A stretch of 29,965 nt of DNA from a virus, in IMG/VR virus record IMGVR_UViG_3300040801_001809, positions 1 through 29,965 of that record, one strand, 5' to 3'. This document shows positions 7,265 through 16,039 of the stretch, piece by piece. Both the position numbers and the translations under genes were made by a program. The stretch's first letter is position 1; every line of letters begins with the position of its first letter. The notes under the pieces were generated by a model. It worked only from the letters and a program-made list of their open reading frames with translations, was not told the DNA's origin and ran no database searches.

Positions 7265-9692
7265 AGGCTGCTGATGTTGGTTCAGTGTCTGTTGGATTTT
7301 CAAACTTTTTTGTTTCGTTTTGTTTTTCTTCGATTGCACGACCGAGATCTCCAAACTCACATTTGTTCCCTGCACATCCGTCTGCACCTATAGTAGAAAC
7401 ATCCAATTCATATGCTTCTTCTACAACATTAGACCAATCAATATCAACATATTCACGCTTAAGATCACACCAAAGCTTCCAATTGTGGACATCTTTCATG
7501 AGATAAGTACAACGACGAACATCACCATCACAGTAACGATCTGCAAACTGCTTAACACGACGAATCCAATCAATTTTAAGATTAGTCTTGTTCCACAATT
7601 CAAGTGTATCGTGATATTCAGAAACCTCCTGGGCATACTCAGATAACTTGACAGCCCATTCTTTATTATTATATCCATTTTTGGCCGGAAGATTAGGTTC
7701 TTCAGGTTTGTCGCTTTCAGTAGGGGTTTCACCTATACCAAGAACACTATCACATGCTGCCCAAAGATTATTATCAAATGCCTTTAGACCATCAACAATC
7801 AATCCAGATGCCATCATTGCACCATCACCATACTCTTTAACCATTTGTTTTGGAGTATATACAGTACACATAGGAGCTTGTGGGTAATCCTTGTCTCCAG
7901 AATTTGGAAGAAGTGAAATTCCAGCGAACCACTTTCGGTTTTCATAAATATATCCTTCAACATCATCCCATTCTTCAGGTTTAACATTAATAGTATTTGA
8001 AACGTTGTGTCGTAGCCATGGAGCAACACATCTTTCATGTCGAGTACCAGCTTCAACCCAATTCTGTTGAGTCAATTGAACGTGGTTGAGAAGATCAACT
8101 GCACCTACTTGGTTTTTAGTTTTTGCTCCCTTTGGAACTTCACACAAGAACGTAATGACTTCATCAGTCTTATTTGCAGACCAAACAGACTCTTCAACTG
8201 CAAGAGGATTATGCTTCTTAAAATGTTGAAGTGGGAATTCAAGCTTATTAGCTTGAACTCTTCTGAAATACATGTCTGCGTGGTGTGGATGTACACCAGA
8301 TGCAGTACCAAGAATACAAGAAGTTGTGCCTGCTGGCTTAACACAAGTTGCACGAGCACATGGGTTAGTACCAATTGCTGCTGCAATCTTTTCATTTATA
8401 TCAAGAATTAATTGAGCACCTTCACGTTGAATTTCTGGATCAAAGTTGATTTCTGGACAATCCATCATTCCAGTCATTGAAACACCCAGCAAAGCTTCAC
8501 GCTGTACAATCTCATTAGTTGCAGAATCTAGATAATCAAAAGTATCATAAGCAGCTTGAAGGGTACCAATAATTGCAGCAGCTTTACATGATTCCATAAA
8601 TCGTTCACGAGTGTCAGTCTTCTTACCATTTATCTCGCACAAATTGCAAAATTGCCAACCAGTACGACCATCTTCTGTATATGCACGCATACCGATTTCA
8701 ACACATGGATTATATAATGCTTCAGTATCATCACTCCAAACAAAGCCAGGTTCACCGAATTCTTTAACAGATTTCATGATATTTGCAAAGTCTTCTTTTG
8801 AAGTTTTATCACGAATAAGAAGCACAGAATTATTGGAGCGACCTCGTTGGGGGTTGTCAGTAAACCAAGATCCAGTTTTTGCATTAAGCATTTCTTCATC
8901 ATGTGGAGAGAATAAACAAATAGTAGCAGATCTACGAATACCACCTGAAATAACCGCATCAGATGCATGCATAATAATATCATATGCATCAATTGGTTTA
9001 AGTCTATTCTGACCTTCTTCAGTGATCCGTCTATCAATTAATGCTTCAATCTTTTCAATTGATCGGATTAAACTAGATGGACCTGGAGCTTTACCACCCC
9101 AAGAAATTGGAGCACCTTCTGGTCTAATTTGACTAAAGTCAAACTTAACATTGTAGCCACTGTAATCTTCTAGTTCTCCATAGTCATATGAATTGAAATA
9201 ACCACCTTCAGTGAAGTAACTTTGCATCAAGACACCAATAGCATCTGCCCATCCTTCAATGCTATCAGGGACTACAAATAATTTTTCACCTTTTGTTCTT
9301 GGTTGGATGTCTGGAAGTTTATCGATATGATGTGTTTGAACAGAAAACCCTGTACCACAACCACATAGTAATAAGTACATACATTCTTGGAAGAAACGAG
9401 GTCGGTCTACATACGAGACGGTACAATTATACATTTTGGCAGTCTTTTGAAGAATAGGTTCTCCTCCAAATTGAAGTGCTCTTTGAGATCCCAACACTCT
9501 CTTCTTTTTGACCATTTCTTTTGACCATTCAAAGTCTTCTCTAAAAGAATCTAGTTTTTCTCCAAACTTCTTCTCGTGCATAGCAAATACTCTATCAACT
9601 TGCTCATTCCACGTTTCTCTCCTCTTTTTCTCTTTATCATGTAATGCATATTTTGAATATTGAGTATAATCTGCTAACGCTTTGTAAGACAT
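7263..9692 (-). CDS. nrdJ: Class II (adenosylcobalamin-dependent) ribonucleotide reductase
   Basis: 809 residues from ATG 9692, preceded by AGGAGG; an upstream TTG at 9713 is rejected. One-chain RNR of the Lactobacillus leichmannii RTPR type. Visible: the first redox cysteine region MYNCTVSY (C90), the FCNLCEI Cys cluster (349-354) where the family keeps its radical-site cysteine (exact equivalence not assigned), the loop CVKPAGTTSCILGTASGVHP, and a C-terminal C-x4-C pair (CAGNKC, about 773-778) that relays electrons. A 31-residue tail follows the pair. It reduces ribonucleotides for phage DNA synthesis without oxygen or iron, but needs adenosylcobalamin, which the adenosyltransferase downstream can provide. 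T4 itself uses class I NrdAB. First gene of its minus-strand operon. Confidence 0.92.
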   Translation of the reverse strand: MSYKALADYTQYSKYALHDKEKKRRETWNEQVDRVFAMHEKKFGEKLDSFREDFEWSKEMVKKKRVLGSQRALQFGGEPILQKTAKMYNCTVSYVDRPRFFQECMYLLLCGCGTGFSVQTHHIDKLPDIQPRTKGEKLFVVPDSIEGWADAIGVLMQSYFTEGGYFNSYDYGELEDYSGYNVKFDFSQIRPEGAPISWGGKAPGPSSLIRSIEKIEALIDRRITEEGQNRLKPIDAYDIIMHASDAVISGGIRRSATICLFSPHDEEMLNAKTGSWFTDNPQRGRSNNSVLLIRDKTSKEDFANIMKSVKEFGEPGFVWSDDTEALYNPCVEIGMRAYTEDGRTGWQFCNLCEINGKKTDTRERFMESCKAAAIIGTLQAAYDTFDYLDSATNEIVQREALLGVSMTGMMDCPEINFDPEIQREGAQLILDINEKIAAAIGTNPCARATCVKPAGTTSCILGTASGVHPHHADMYFRRVQANKLEFPLQHFKKHNPLAVEESVWSANKTDEVITFLCEVPKGAKTKNQVGAVDLLNHVQLTQQNWVEAGTRHERCVAPWLRHNVSNTINVKPEEWDDVEGYIYENRKWFAGISLLPNSGDKDYPQAPMCTVYTPKQMVKEYGDGAMMASGLIVDGLKAFDNNLWAACDSVLGIGETPTESDKPEEPNLPAKNGYNNKEWAVKLSEYAQEVSEYHDTLELWNKTNLKIDWIRRVKQFADRYCDGDVRRCTYLMKDVHNWKLWCDLKREYVDIDWSNVVEEAYELDVSTIGADGCAGNKCEFGDLGRAIEEKQNETKKFENPTDTEPTSAA

Positions 9693-9889
9693 TCTGTTTC
9701 CTCCTGACGGCAATTTTAAGGTAGAAGATCCATATTTGGATTCTATTTCAAGTTAAGTTTAATTAGGTTTTTATGTTGAATTTAAGTGATATGTATCGCG
9801 TTCTTCAAGCATAGTGATTGTATTTATCACGGGTAATTTCATTTCTTCCTAACAAAAATTGTTACTATATATTGTATAATTAAGTATCA

Positions 9890-9918
9890 ATTATACCATA
9901 CAGTGTAGTTTAAATCAA
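9890..9918 (-). promoter_or_regulatory. sigma70-like promoter of the RNR operon
   Basis: Minus strand TTGATT (9918-9913), 17-base spacer, TGG-TATAAT (-10 at 9895-9890). It leaves a leader of about 190 bases before the RNR ATG, with two small hairpins (ATCCA/TGGAT near 9729-9742 and GTGAT/ATCAC near 9822-9838). GATAAATA, a one-mismatch late octamer, also occurs on the minus strand in this leader. Confidence 0.65.
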
Positions 9919-9943
9919 GAACGATGTTTACGATACAATAAGA

Positions 9944-9951
9944 TATAAATA
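9944..9951 (+). promoter_or_regulatory. T4-type late promoter
   Basis: Exact TATAAATA 23 bases before the start at 9974, with AGGGAG between. It stands back to back with the RNR promoter. Confidence 0.78.
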
Positions 9952-9973
9952 ACTAAAAGAGGGAGAAAAGTGT

Positions 9974-11656
9974 ATGACAATTGAGCAGAAATTGGAAAAT
10001 CTTCTTTTTGAAGATGAAAGAAGAATAGTCACATTTGAAGAAGTGATTGATATTCTTACAGACCATCTCCCAAGATTAAAAATAGAAGAATTGAAAAATG
10101 TTGGAAGAAAGTGGGGAAGTCCAAATCCAATCCCATTTGATTATGGTGAACTTCCAGATCTTATTAATCCAGCAGACAATATGGGTTGGGATGTTATTAT
10201 TGCACCTGACGCAGATAAAAATCATAAGTTCTTACGAATAACTGGTTATGTGCCGGTCAATGATAATGCACACCTAATTCCACCACCAAATGGAAATAAA
10301 CCTGGAAATCATAAACTTATTTTGGGTGAGTTTGGAAAAACTAGCAATGGCTCAATGATCAAATTAAAAAAATGGTTCCAAGATTTAAATCAATTTGATG
10401 ATATCGTATTTCTTAATCAAAATAATTCGAACATGTATCATCATGCGTGGAAACGTAAAAAATCTGTCTTGAAAGAAAGCCATGTTATGTATTATGCAGG
10501 AACAAGTACAAATAATAAAGTAAAAGATAAATTAAGCATTTGGAACAAAGAGCCTGTTATCGTAACCGCAGATATAAACGAAGCAAGAGATATTGCTAAA
10601 GATGTATGTCGTCGCAACGGGGGAAATCCTGTAATTTATAAAGTCCAACCAATGGGTAAAATGCTACCAGTTCACGATAACTCTACTGTCACATTTATTG
10701 TCGATACAGCAAATGTTGTAGGTGAACTAGACGAAAGTTGGGAAAAGGCTACTTTTGGTTCGTATAAGTTAGGTCATGTTAACGATGGTCGTTGGGGTGG
10801 CGTAGCAGTGGGACCAACAGCTAAGAAAATGGTTAATCGCTTAAAAGAATCTCTTGACAAAGGCGGAACTCGTGCTACAAGTCTTTTTTCACATTTACTT
10901 TTAGAGAAGGATGAAAAAATGGACTATAGAGTATTCTGCGATATGGATGGAGTTTTAGTTGACTTTGCTGGAGGGTTCAAAAAGCGTTTTGATCAAACAA
11001 GCCTTGCAGATAAAATTCAACTAAAAGATGAGGCTGTGAATGGTAATATCGAAAAGCAGCTAGAAGCCTATTTCCGTTCTATCGCAAAGAATGAAAAAGA
11101 AGCCAAAGCTGCCAAGCATCGTGCTAAAGCTTACTTCTGGGCTGTAGTTCCTGGACTTGATCTTGGGTTCAAAAAGCGTGCTCAATATACACCAGAAGAC
11201 TGGTCAGAATACGAAAAACGTACCCTTGACTTCTGGACAGGTATGGAATGGCTTAAAGAAGGTGATCGTGAAGTTGGAAAAGAATTATGGAACTATTTAA
11301 CAGATCTTAAGAAGTCTGGAAAAATTTCAGAATTGAATATTCTTAGCTCACCATCGTCTGATACCAAGATGCCAAATGCAAAAACTGGTGAAATGGAAAG
11401 TCGTAATCTTGCCCGTGAAGGAAAAATGATTTGGTTACGTTCCCAACCAGAAATAGTCCGTTCTGTAGATAATATTATCATTAAAGCCAATAAATTTGAA
11501 GAAGCAACTGGACCTGGAGATATTCTGATCGATGATACTGAAACAAAGCTTTATGGTAATGAGAAAAAGAAAGGTTGGGAAGATGCTGGAGGAACTGGTG
11601 TCCTTTATGTTAATTTAAACGATACACTCCAGCAACTTAAAGATATAGGTCTTTAG
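9974..11656 (+). CDS. Late multidomain protein with C-terminal HAD phosphatase
   Basis: 560 residues. Three parts can be seen. Residues 1-165 are unrecognised and begin MTIEQKLENLLFE, ending in an [L/I]xE triplet (L11-F12-E13) like the capsid-targeting peptides of T4 Alt and internal proteins. Residues about 170-305 begin YYAGTS and continue IVTADINEARDIA and GGNPVIYKV, resembling the start of some ADP-ribosyltransferase-like domains, although the usual His is Ala here; a weak assignment. Residues 316-560 form a HAD domain: DMDGVLVD (D323, D325) and DILIDDTETK (D520, D521) with a following Trp and GGTGVLY, as in 5'(3')-deoxyribonucleotidases. Transcribed alone from a late promoter and closed by a terminator. 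A packaged, injected enzyme is a fair inference; deoxynucleotide scavenging is the alternative. Confidence 0.7.
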   Translation: MTIEQKLENLLFEDERRIVTFEEVIDILTDHLPRLKIEELKNVGRKWGSPNPIPFDYGELPDLINPADNMGWDVIIAPDADKNHKFLRITGYVPVNDNAHLIPPPNGNKPGNHKLILGEFGKTSNGSMIKLKKWFQDLNQFDDIVFLNQNNSNMYHHAWKRKKSVLKESHVMYYAGTSTNNKVKDKLSIWNKEPVIVTADINEARDIAKDVCRRNGGNPVIYKVQPMGKMLPVHDNSTVTFIVDTANVVGELDESWEKATFGSYKLGHVNDGRWGGVAVGPTAKKMVNRLKESLDKGGTRATSLFSHLLLEKDEKMDYRVFCDMDGVLVDFAGGFKKRFDQTSLADKIQLKDEAVNGNIEKQLEAYFRSIAKNEKEAKAAKHRAKAYFWAVVPGLDLGFKKRAQYTPEDWSEYEKRTLDFWTGMEWLKEGDREVGKELWNYLTDLKKSGKISELNILSSPSSDTKMPNAKTGEMESRNLAREGKMIWLRSQPEIVRSVDNIIIKANKFEEATGPGDILIDDTETKLYGNEKKKGWEDAGGTGVLYVNLNDTLQQLKDIGL

Positions 11657-11686
11657 GCCGTAAGGATAATAAATAATTTAATTATT

Positions 11687-11724
11687 AAGACCATTTGAGA
11701 AATTTCTTAGATGGTCTTTTTTAT
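11687..11724 (+). terminator. Rho-independent terminator
   Basis: AAGACCAT (11687-11694) pairs with ATGGTCTT (11711-11718), the intervening bases form AGAAA/TTTCT, and a T-run follows. It closes the 9974-11656 transcription unit. Confidence 0.85.
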
Positions 11725-11772
11725 TTAAATATAAGATTAATCTCTATTACAGATCATAAGGTACGAAGTCAT

Positions 11773-11797
11773 AAAAAAGATTCCCTTCTTGGGAAAA
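11773..11797 (-). terminator. Terminator-like hairpin at the RNA 3' end
   Basis: On the minus strand TTCCC (11795-11791), 5-base loop, GGGAA (11785-11781), TC and six T (11778-11773). The stem is short, so strength is uncertain. Confidence 0.5.
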
Positions 11798-12097
11798 TTC
11801 TGAGGATCGGGAAAGGGTTCACATGGACCTCTACATAAACTTCGTGCATACGCAGAGTTTATGACTCTAAAAGGATATGTGACTCAGTAGCAGCTACAAC
11901 CCAAATGCTTATCGTCTGTTGGATGCCTTTTGGTTTCAGACGCTAGCAGAAGCTTTTCCCAGCGTGCAACTCATCACGCCCACCATACTATTCGTCTGCT
12001 AGAGCAAACAGCATGATCTTCTTCTGTGTTTTTTCTGAACGAGATGGGGAATACCCATCCATGGGAACATCAGCTAAAACCCCTGAGTTGTCTATGA
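11775..12097 (-). ncRNA. Candidate structured non-coding RNA, about 320 nt, unknown class
   Basis: The gene-free 11725-12151 stretch is much richer in GC (about 47% over 11881-12060) than its surroundings. Helices include CTAGCAGA/TCTGCTAG (11943-11950 with 11995-12002), CGTCTG/CAGACG (11913-11918 with 11937-11942), GCGTG/CACGC (11962-11966 with 11975-11979), AGAGT/ACTCT (11854-11858 with 11864-11868), GATGGG/CCCATC (12043-12048 with 12054-12059) and GTACGAAGT/ACTTCGTGC (11761-11769 with 11839-11847). The loop CAACTCA (11967-11973) is complementary to TGAGTTG (12084-12090), a possible pseudoknot. A near-consensus promoter (12104-12132) and a terminator-like hairpin (11773-11797) place it on the minus strand, though the helices would also form on plus. 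No tRNA, tmRNA, RNase P or riboswitch signature was found. Confidence 0.55.
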
Positions 12098-12103
12098 CTA
12101 TCA

Positions 12104-12132
12104 ATTATAAACAGAGCAGGGCATTTTATCAA
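12104..12132 (-). promoter_or_regulatory. Near-consensus sigma70 promoter for the RNA candidate
   Basis: Minus strand TTGATA (12132-12127), 17-base spacer, TATAAT (12109-12104): the best sigma70 match in the window, with no coding sequence downstream for over 400 bases. The -35 lies in the loop of the plus-strand terminator. Confidence 0.7.
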
Positions 12133-12148
12133 CCCTGTTTTATTTTTT
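12113..12148 (+). terminator. Plus-strand terminator blocking entry into the minus operon
   Basis: AGAGCAGGG (12113-12121) pairs with CCCTGTTTT (12133-12141, two G-U pairs), then ATTTTTT. It would stop rightward transcripts before they run antisense through the GT2, uvsW and uvsY genes. Confidence 0.65.
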
Positions 12149-12151
12149 CTA

Positions 12152-14041
12152 TCAGGCTTGTAAAATAAGTGGTTGGCCTTTAAGTTCTTTCTGTATATAA
12201 TCTGGAGTTGCGAATATTACAATAGACTTTCCATTACACATGGCAGTTGTGGTCCTCCAATGTGTTATACCTTTTTGCTTTGCATAAATATGCCAAGATT
12301 TCAAATGTTTAACAAACTCTGCAAATTTTTTCCTATCGTAGATATTTTTAGAACCATCAGATTTATGATGACAATATGCTTCAATTGCATATGATTTCAA
12401 ATTTCTTATATGGGCTTGTGTACAAATATCAATTCCATAAAAATGGAAACTTGTTAAATTATTTTCACTAAATCTTAAGTCTTTTGCTTTTTCTGTTATA
12501 AGACATAACTCATCCAGCGAATCAACTTCAGCAACTGGCTTGTCAGCATCGATATATTCTTGTACATCTTTAAGCTTCTGTCCATTTGAATCTAATAGAT
12601 AAAATGCACTCTTATGATTATCCAAGAATACCCCAGCAGGACCAAGAACTCCCCATGGAATGCGTCTATTATTTAATTCAGATATATGGTCTTTTATTTT
12701 CTGCAAAAAATCTGGAGTAACCACAATATCATCGTGGCAATATATGATATATTTTCCATTCGCTAAATCAGTGGCGTTATTATATGCTTGAAAAATATTA
12801 TCATACATATTGAAATAATTAGGTATACCTATAAATTCTATTGTATGATCACCTTTTTGATTGTCAAAACTTTGAAGCATTTCTTTGTAATCTTCATAAT
12901 TATATGCCAAAGTTACAATAGTGAAATCAACATTCGCTGGAGTTTTTCTTCTCCATCCATGAACATCACATTTTCTCTTTAGATATGCAGTGTCTTGTCT
13001 CATACTATTCCAACGATTTGGGTCTGGACCTTTTCCAAATCTAGAAGCATTATCTATGTGATAAATTTCAGCTTTACGGTTACAATAATTAAACTTACCT
13101 GTAGTTTGTGGTATTTTAATCATTAAATCGACATCTTGGAATATATCCCCATATTTTTCATCAAATCCACCTACACTTTTAAAATCTTCTGTTCTAACGA
13201 GACAACCAGCAGCAGTATTACCATCAACGAGAGATACTCTAGTTTGTTTTTCTGGAATTTGAGTTTTTCTAAGTCCCAGATTTAAATGTCCTGCTGTTCC
13301 GGGTCTATGTTCACCTGAAGGTTGGAAAATAAACTGCCCATCATGCTGAATTCTATCATCTGGATAATACATTCTTGGTCCAACAGACCCTACATTATTA
13401 ATAATAGCAATCTTCATCATCTCTGTTACATAATCATTGATGGCTTTAGTGTCATTATTTTGGATAAGAAAGTAATCAGTTTTTATGTGCTTTACCACTT
13501 CATTGTAATTTCTACTAAAATGATAGTCTGGTAATTGAATAAACCGATAACCAAATCCTTTATCTTTGCACGATGACTGAACTTTTTCATAATATTTTCT
13601 AACATTTGGATCTGTAGTTCCAGTATCACAAATAGTAATAGTTGTGTTTGGATAGTTAACCCTAGATAAAATAGTTTCGCAGCAGTCTTTTATAAGATTT
13701 AAAGAATCTTTTGTTAAAATTGCAATCGATACACTAGGCAATCTACCTAAATCTTTCATCTTTTTATGGTATGAAAGTTCTTTAGATATTTGTGGTGAAA
13801 AGCTTGAAACTGATCTTACAGGCTGAAGAACAGTTTTTGTTTCTTTTGGTGGTAATGGTGGAGGTTTTGGTCCACTTGTTTTTGGTAAAATTGTTCTTTT
13901 TTGTGCATGAATTAATTCCAAACCTGGAATTGATGCAAGAGATTCTGGACCATGGATAGTTTGACCGGGATTTATTGGCCTTCTCGACCCATTAATCATT
14001 GCACGAATAATTTGGTTCGTTGTGTTTTTATATACAGCCAT
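12152..14041 (-). CDS. Tandem family-2 glycosyltransferase (two GT-A domains)
   Basis: 629 residues from ATG 14041, which overlaps the uvsW stop (TGATG). N-terminal module of about 48 residues (AVYKNTTNQIIRAMINGSRR), a proline-rich linker (PKPPPLPPKE), then two GT2 domains. Domain A (about 100-335) has VSIAILTKDS, LIQNNDTK as the nucleotide-sugar acidic site, and GGFDEKYGDIFQDVDL as in rhamnosyltransferase-like GT2 enzymes. Domain B (about 370-620) has FTIVTLAYNYEDYKEM and YIIYCHDDIVV, where the CHDD matches the acidic motif of a second GT2 subfamily. It may build a two-sugar unit on DNA or a virion protein; the acceptor is unknown. Last gene of the uvsY-uvsW operon. Confidence 0.82.
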   Translation of the reverse strand: MAVYKNTTNQIIRAMINGSRRPINPGQTIHGPESLASIPGLELIHAQKRTILPKTSGPKPPPLPPKETKTVLQPVRSVSSFSPQISKELSYHKKMKDLGRLPSVSIAILTKDSLNLIKDCCETILSRVNYPNTTITICDTGTTDPNVRKYYEKVQSSCKDKGFGYRFIQLPDYHFSRNYNEVVKHIKTDYFLIQNNDTKAINDYVTEMMKIAIINNVGSVGPRMYYPDDRIQHDGQFIFQPSGEHRPGTAGHLNLGLRKTQIPEKQTRVSLVDGNTAAGCLVRTEDFKSVGGFDEKYGDIFQDVDLMIKIPQTTGKFNYCNRKAEIYHIDNASRFGKGPDPNRWNSMRQDTAYLKRKCDVHGWRRKTPANVDFTIVTLAYNYEDYKEMLQSFDNQKGDHTIEFIGIPNYFNMYDNIFQAYNNATDLANGKYIIYCHDDIVVTPDFLQKIKDHISELNNRRIPWGVLGPAGVFLDNHKSAFYLLDSNGQKLKDVQEYIDADKPVAEVDSLDELCLITEKAKDLRFSENNLTSFHFYGIDICTQAHIRNLKSYAIEAYCHHKSDGSKNIYDRKKFAEFVKHLKSWHIYAKQKGITHWRTTTAMCNGKSIVIFATPDYIQKELKGQPLILQA

Positions 14042-15510
14042 CAATCTTTCTCCAGATAAATCTCATCGACTGCAATATCAAATTGAGATCTTGTATAGAT
14101 ATCTATCCTTTTTTGCAGATGTTTGTCTGCATATGTCAAGTCATCACCGATATCATACAATGTTAATCTATTTTTTTCTTTATGCAAACGTAATCCACGA
14201 CCTATAGACTGGAGAGTTCTAATTTTAGACTTTCCTGCTGATCCAAAAATGACAGCATGGAGTCTTTTAATAGAAATACCAGTTGAGAATACTCCATATG
14301 TAGCAACAATAACACATTTTTTGTTCTTGTTTACAAATTGACGTATTTCTTCGCGTTTATCTGGATGGGTTTCACCAGTAACTAAGAAAATATGTCTATC
14401 ATCACCCATCGTTTCCATCATTTCGACTAAATTCTCAGCATGAGCGATATGATCAACCAAAACTAAGCAGTTATGGTCCACTTCATGGTGTTTATTAACA
14501 ATAAATCTCAAAACTTTGTTACGAGGCTCATATTCTTCCAAAAATTTACGTTCTTCATCGTAAGGAAGCCCTTTAGCAAGCTTTTTAGTCTCTTGTGAGT
14601 GGAAAATATAAGCAATTTTGATCAAAATGTCTGATGCATGTCCAGCATCAATCAAATCTTTAGCTGTTACTCTATGAACGACTGGTCCGAGAGCACCTTC
14701 AATACGCATTTTATCAACTTTTGGATCTGGGAGCGTACCAGTACAACCAATTCGTGTAGTTGCATTGATCGCATTCTCTGCAACACTTCGGACAGTGTCA
14801 CCTCTTAAGTTGTGGACTTCATCGCAAATAATCATATCGAATTCTTTGACGAAATCTCGCTGTTTGCACATTGATTGCCAAGTTGAAATGATAATTTGTT
14901 CTTCTGTGTCTTTCTGAGCACCATAAAAATTACCAATCCATTCTGGAGGAACTCCATATTCGATAAAATCGTTGGTTAACTGTTTAACAAGTCCAGTACT
15001 TGGGACAAGAACCAAAACTTTCTTGTTTTGCTCTTTCAATAGTTTGTACATAATGATTAGAGACATGGTAAGAGACTTACCAGCAGATGTTGCATGTTCA
15101 ATAATGCATCGATTATATTTTAAAGCACGCAATGCACCTTCAACTTGGTGTTGATATGGAACCCATTGTTCCCCATCTTCATTTTTACCCATCCAAGTCT
15201 CAGTAACTTCTGCAAAATCATCAGCTTCAAAACGTTCAGTTAATTCTGGATCAACTATTATTTCTAATCCATCTTGTTTAACGTACTTGTAGACATATTT
15301 CATTAAACCAATAGGGAATATGCCATTCTTTTGCATAAAATAAATCTTACCGTCCCACATACCCATCTTATATTTAGGCATGAAACGGTAATTTTCTACA
15401 TACACCGAAAGGTAATTGTAGAGTTCACCAAAAATGCTTGGATGATTGGTTGTTACTCTAGCTGATATATTATTATGCTTCTCTATTTTCAGCCAGCGTT
15501 TATTTGACAT
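14041..15510 (-). CDS. uvsW: UvsW-like recombination helicase
   Basis: 489 residues. SF2 helicase; T4 UvsW unwinds R-loops, regresses stalled forks and migrates branches, shifting replication from origins to recombination. Motifs: Q-motif-like PYQHQ (119-123), Walker A ATSAGKS (140-146), DEVH box (230-233), GCTGT (motif III), and QSIGRGLRLHK (motif VI). The N-terminal 100 residues (MPKYKMGMWDG) match the T4 UvsW DNA-binding domain. ATG lies one base after the uvsY stop, as expected for the conserved uvsY-uvsW pair. In T4 uvsW is late; here only the sigma70-like promoter upstream of uvsY is visible. Confidence 0.93.
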   Translation of the reverse strand: MSNKRWLKIEKHNNISARVTTNHPSIFGELYNYLSVYVENYRFMPKYKMGMWDGKIYFMQKNGIFPIGLMKYVYKYVKQDGLEIIVDPELTERFEADDFAEVTETWMGKNEDGEQWVPYQHQVEGALRALKYNRCIIEHATSAGKSLTMSLIIMYKLLKEQNKKVLVLVPSTGLVKQLTNDFIEYGVPPEWIGNFYGAQKDTEEQIIISTWQSMCKQRDFVKEFDMIICDEVHNLRGDTVRSVAENAINATTRIGCTGTLPDPKVDKMRIEGALGPVVHRVTAKDLIDAGHASDILIKIAYIFHSQETKKLAKGLPYDEERKFLEEYEPRNKVLRFIVNKHHEVDHNCLVLVDHIAHAENLVEMMETMGDDRHIFLVTGETHPDKREEIRQFVNKNKKCVIVATYGVFSTGISIKRLHAVIFGSAGKSKIRTLQSIGRGLRLHKEKNRLTLYDIGDDLTYADKHLQKRIDIYTRSQFDIAVDEIYLEKD

Positions 15511-15511
15511 A

Positions 15512-16015
15512 CTACATCATTCCTAATTCTATTTTAACACTTTCTATCACATTTTTAATCGCAAACCCACGATCACGAATCATAATAGTTACGTTTTCAA
15601 GATACCCCACTAATGCTTCTTGAACTTTCACGAGCTTATTTATGGCAATATAGCAAGGATGTGAATAAACATATTTACTTAAAGCAGCTTCAGACTTAAG
15701 TTTAGAAGAGATGTCGGAATGATTTCTATAATAATCAAATAATTCACCTTCTATTTTCTCTCTATTAATCTTTAAATCATTAACTGCGATCCTCTCTTCT
15801 GCGAGACGACTTGTATATGTGTGAAATAGGTGAATGTTTCTATTACTTTCAGCAACCATATTCGTTTTGTCGATTGGGGTAAGAGCTTCTTCAATTTCAT
15901 TTTGCAGTTTCTCAAATTTTTCCATAGCCTTAGAAACAATTTCTTTCATTTTGTCAGTATATTTGTCAACTAACTCTTGTTTTTGGTACTTTAATAGAGT
16001 TTTATCATTAAACAT
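15512..16015 (-). CDS. uvsY: UvsY-like recombination mediator
   Basis: 167 residues, largely helical. The C-terminus (LENVTIMIRDRGFAIKNVIE) matches the T4 UvsY C-terminus (IKSRGFAIKHIQ), and the position directly before uvsW supports it. UvsY loads the UvsX recombinase on gp32-coated single strands. It is longer than T4 UvsY (137) through an N-terminal coiled coil (KYTDKMKEIVSKAMEKFEK). GGAG precedes the ATG. UvsX itself is not in this window. Confidence 0.8.
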   Translation of the reverse strand: MFNDKTLLKYQKQELVDKYTDKMKEIVSKAMEKFEKLQNEIEEALTPIDKTNMVAESNRNIHLFHTYTSRLAEERIAVNDLKINREKIEGELFDYYRNHSDISSKLKSEAALSKYVYSHPCYIAINKLVKVQEALVGYLENVTIMIRDRGFAIKNVIESVKIELGMM

Positions 16016-16039
16016 AGTTTCTCCAACATTTAAAAATAA

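Noticed and set aside
7290-7310. -1 slippery heptamer A-AAA-AAG near the end of RNR
   Set aside because: It is in phase, but the -1 frame ends almost at once (GTT TGA), while the Cys-rich frame needs +1, so it cannot explain the fusion.
9693-9890. Cobalamin riboswitch in the long RNR leader
   Set aside because: No B12-box-like sequence or multi-helix fold is seen, only two short AT-rich hairpins.
11775-12100. tmRNA in the non-coding segment (a mini frame MLFALADE on the minus strand recalls a tag)
   Set aside because: No T-loop, no acceptor-stem pairing with CCA end, and the peptide does not end like a tmRNA tag.
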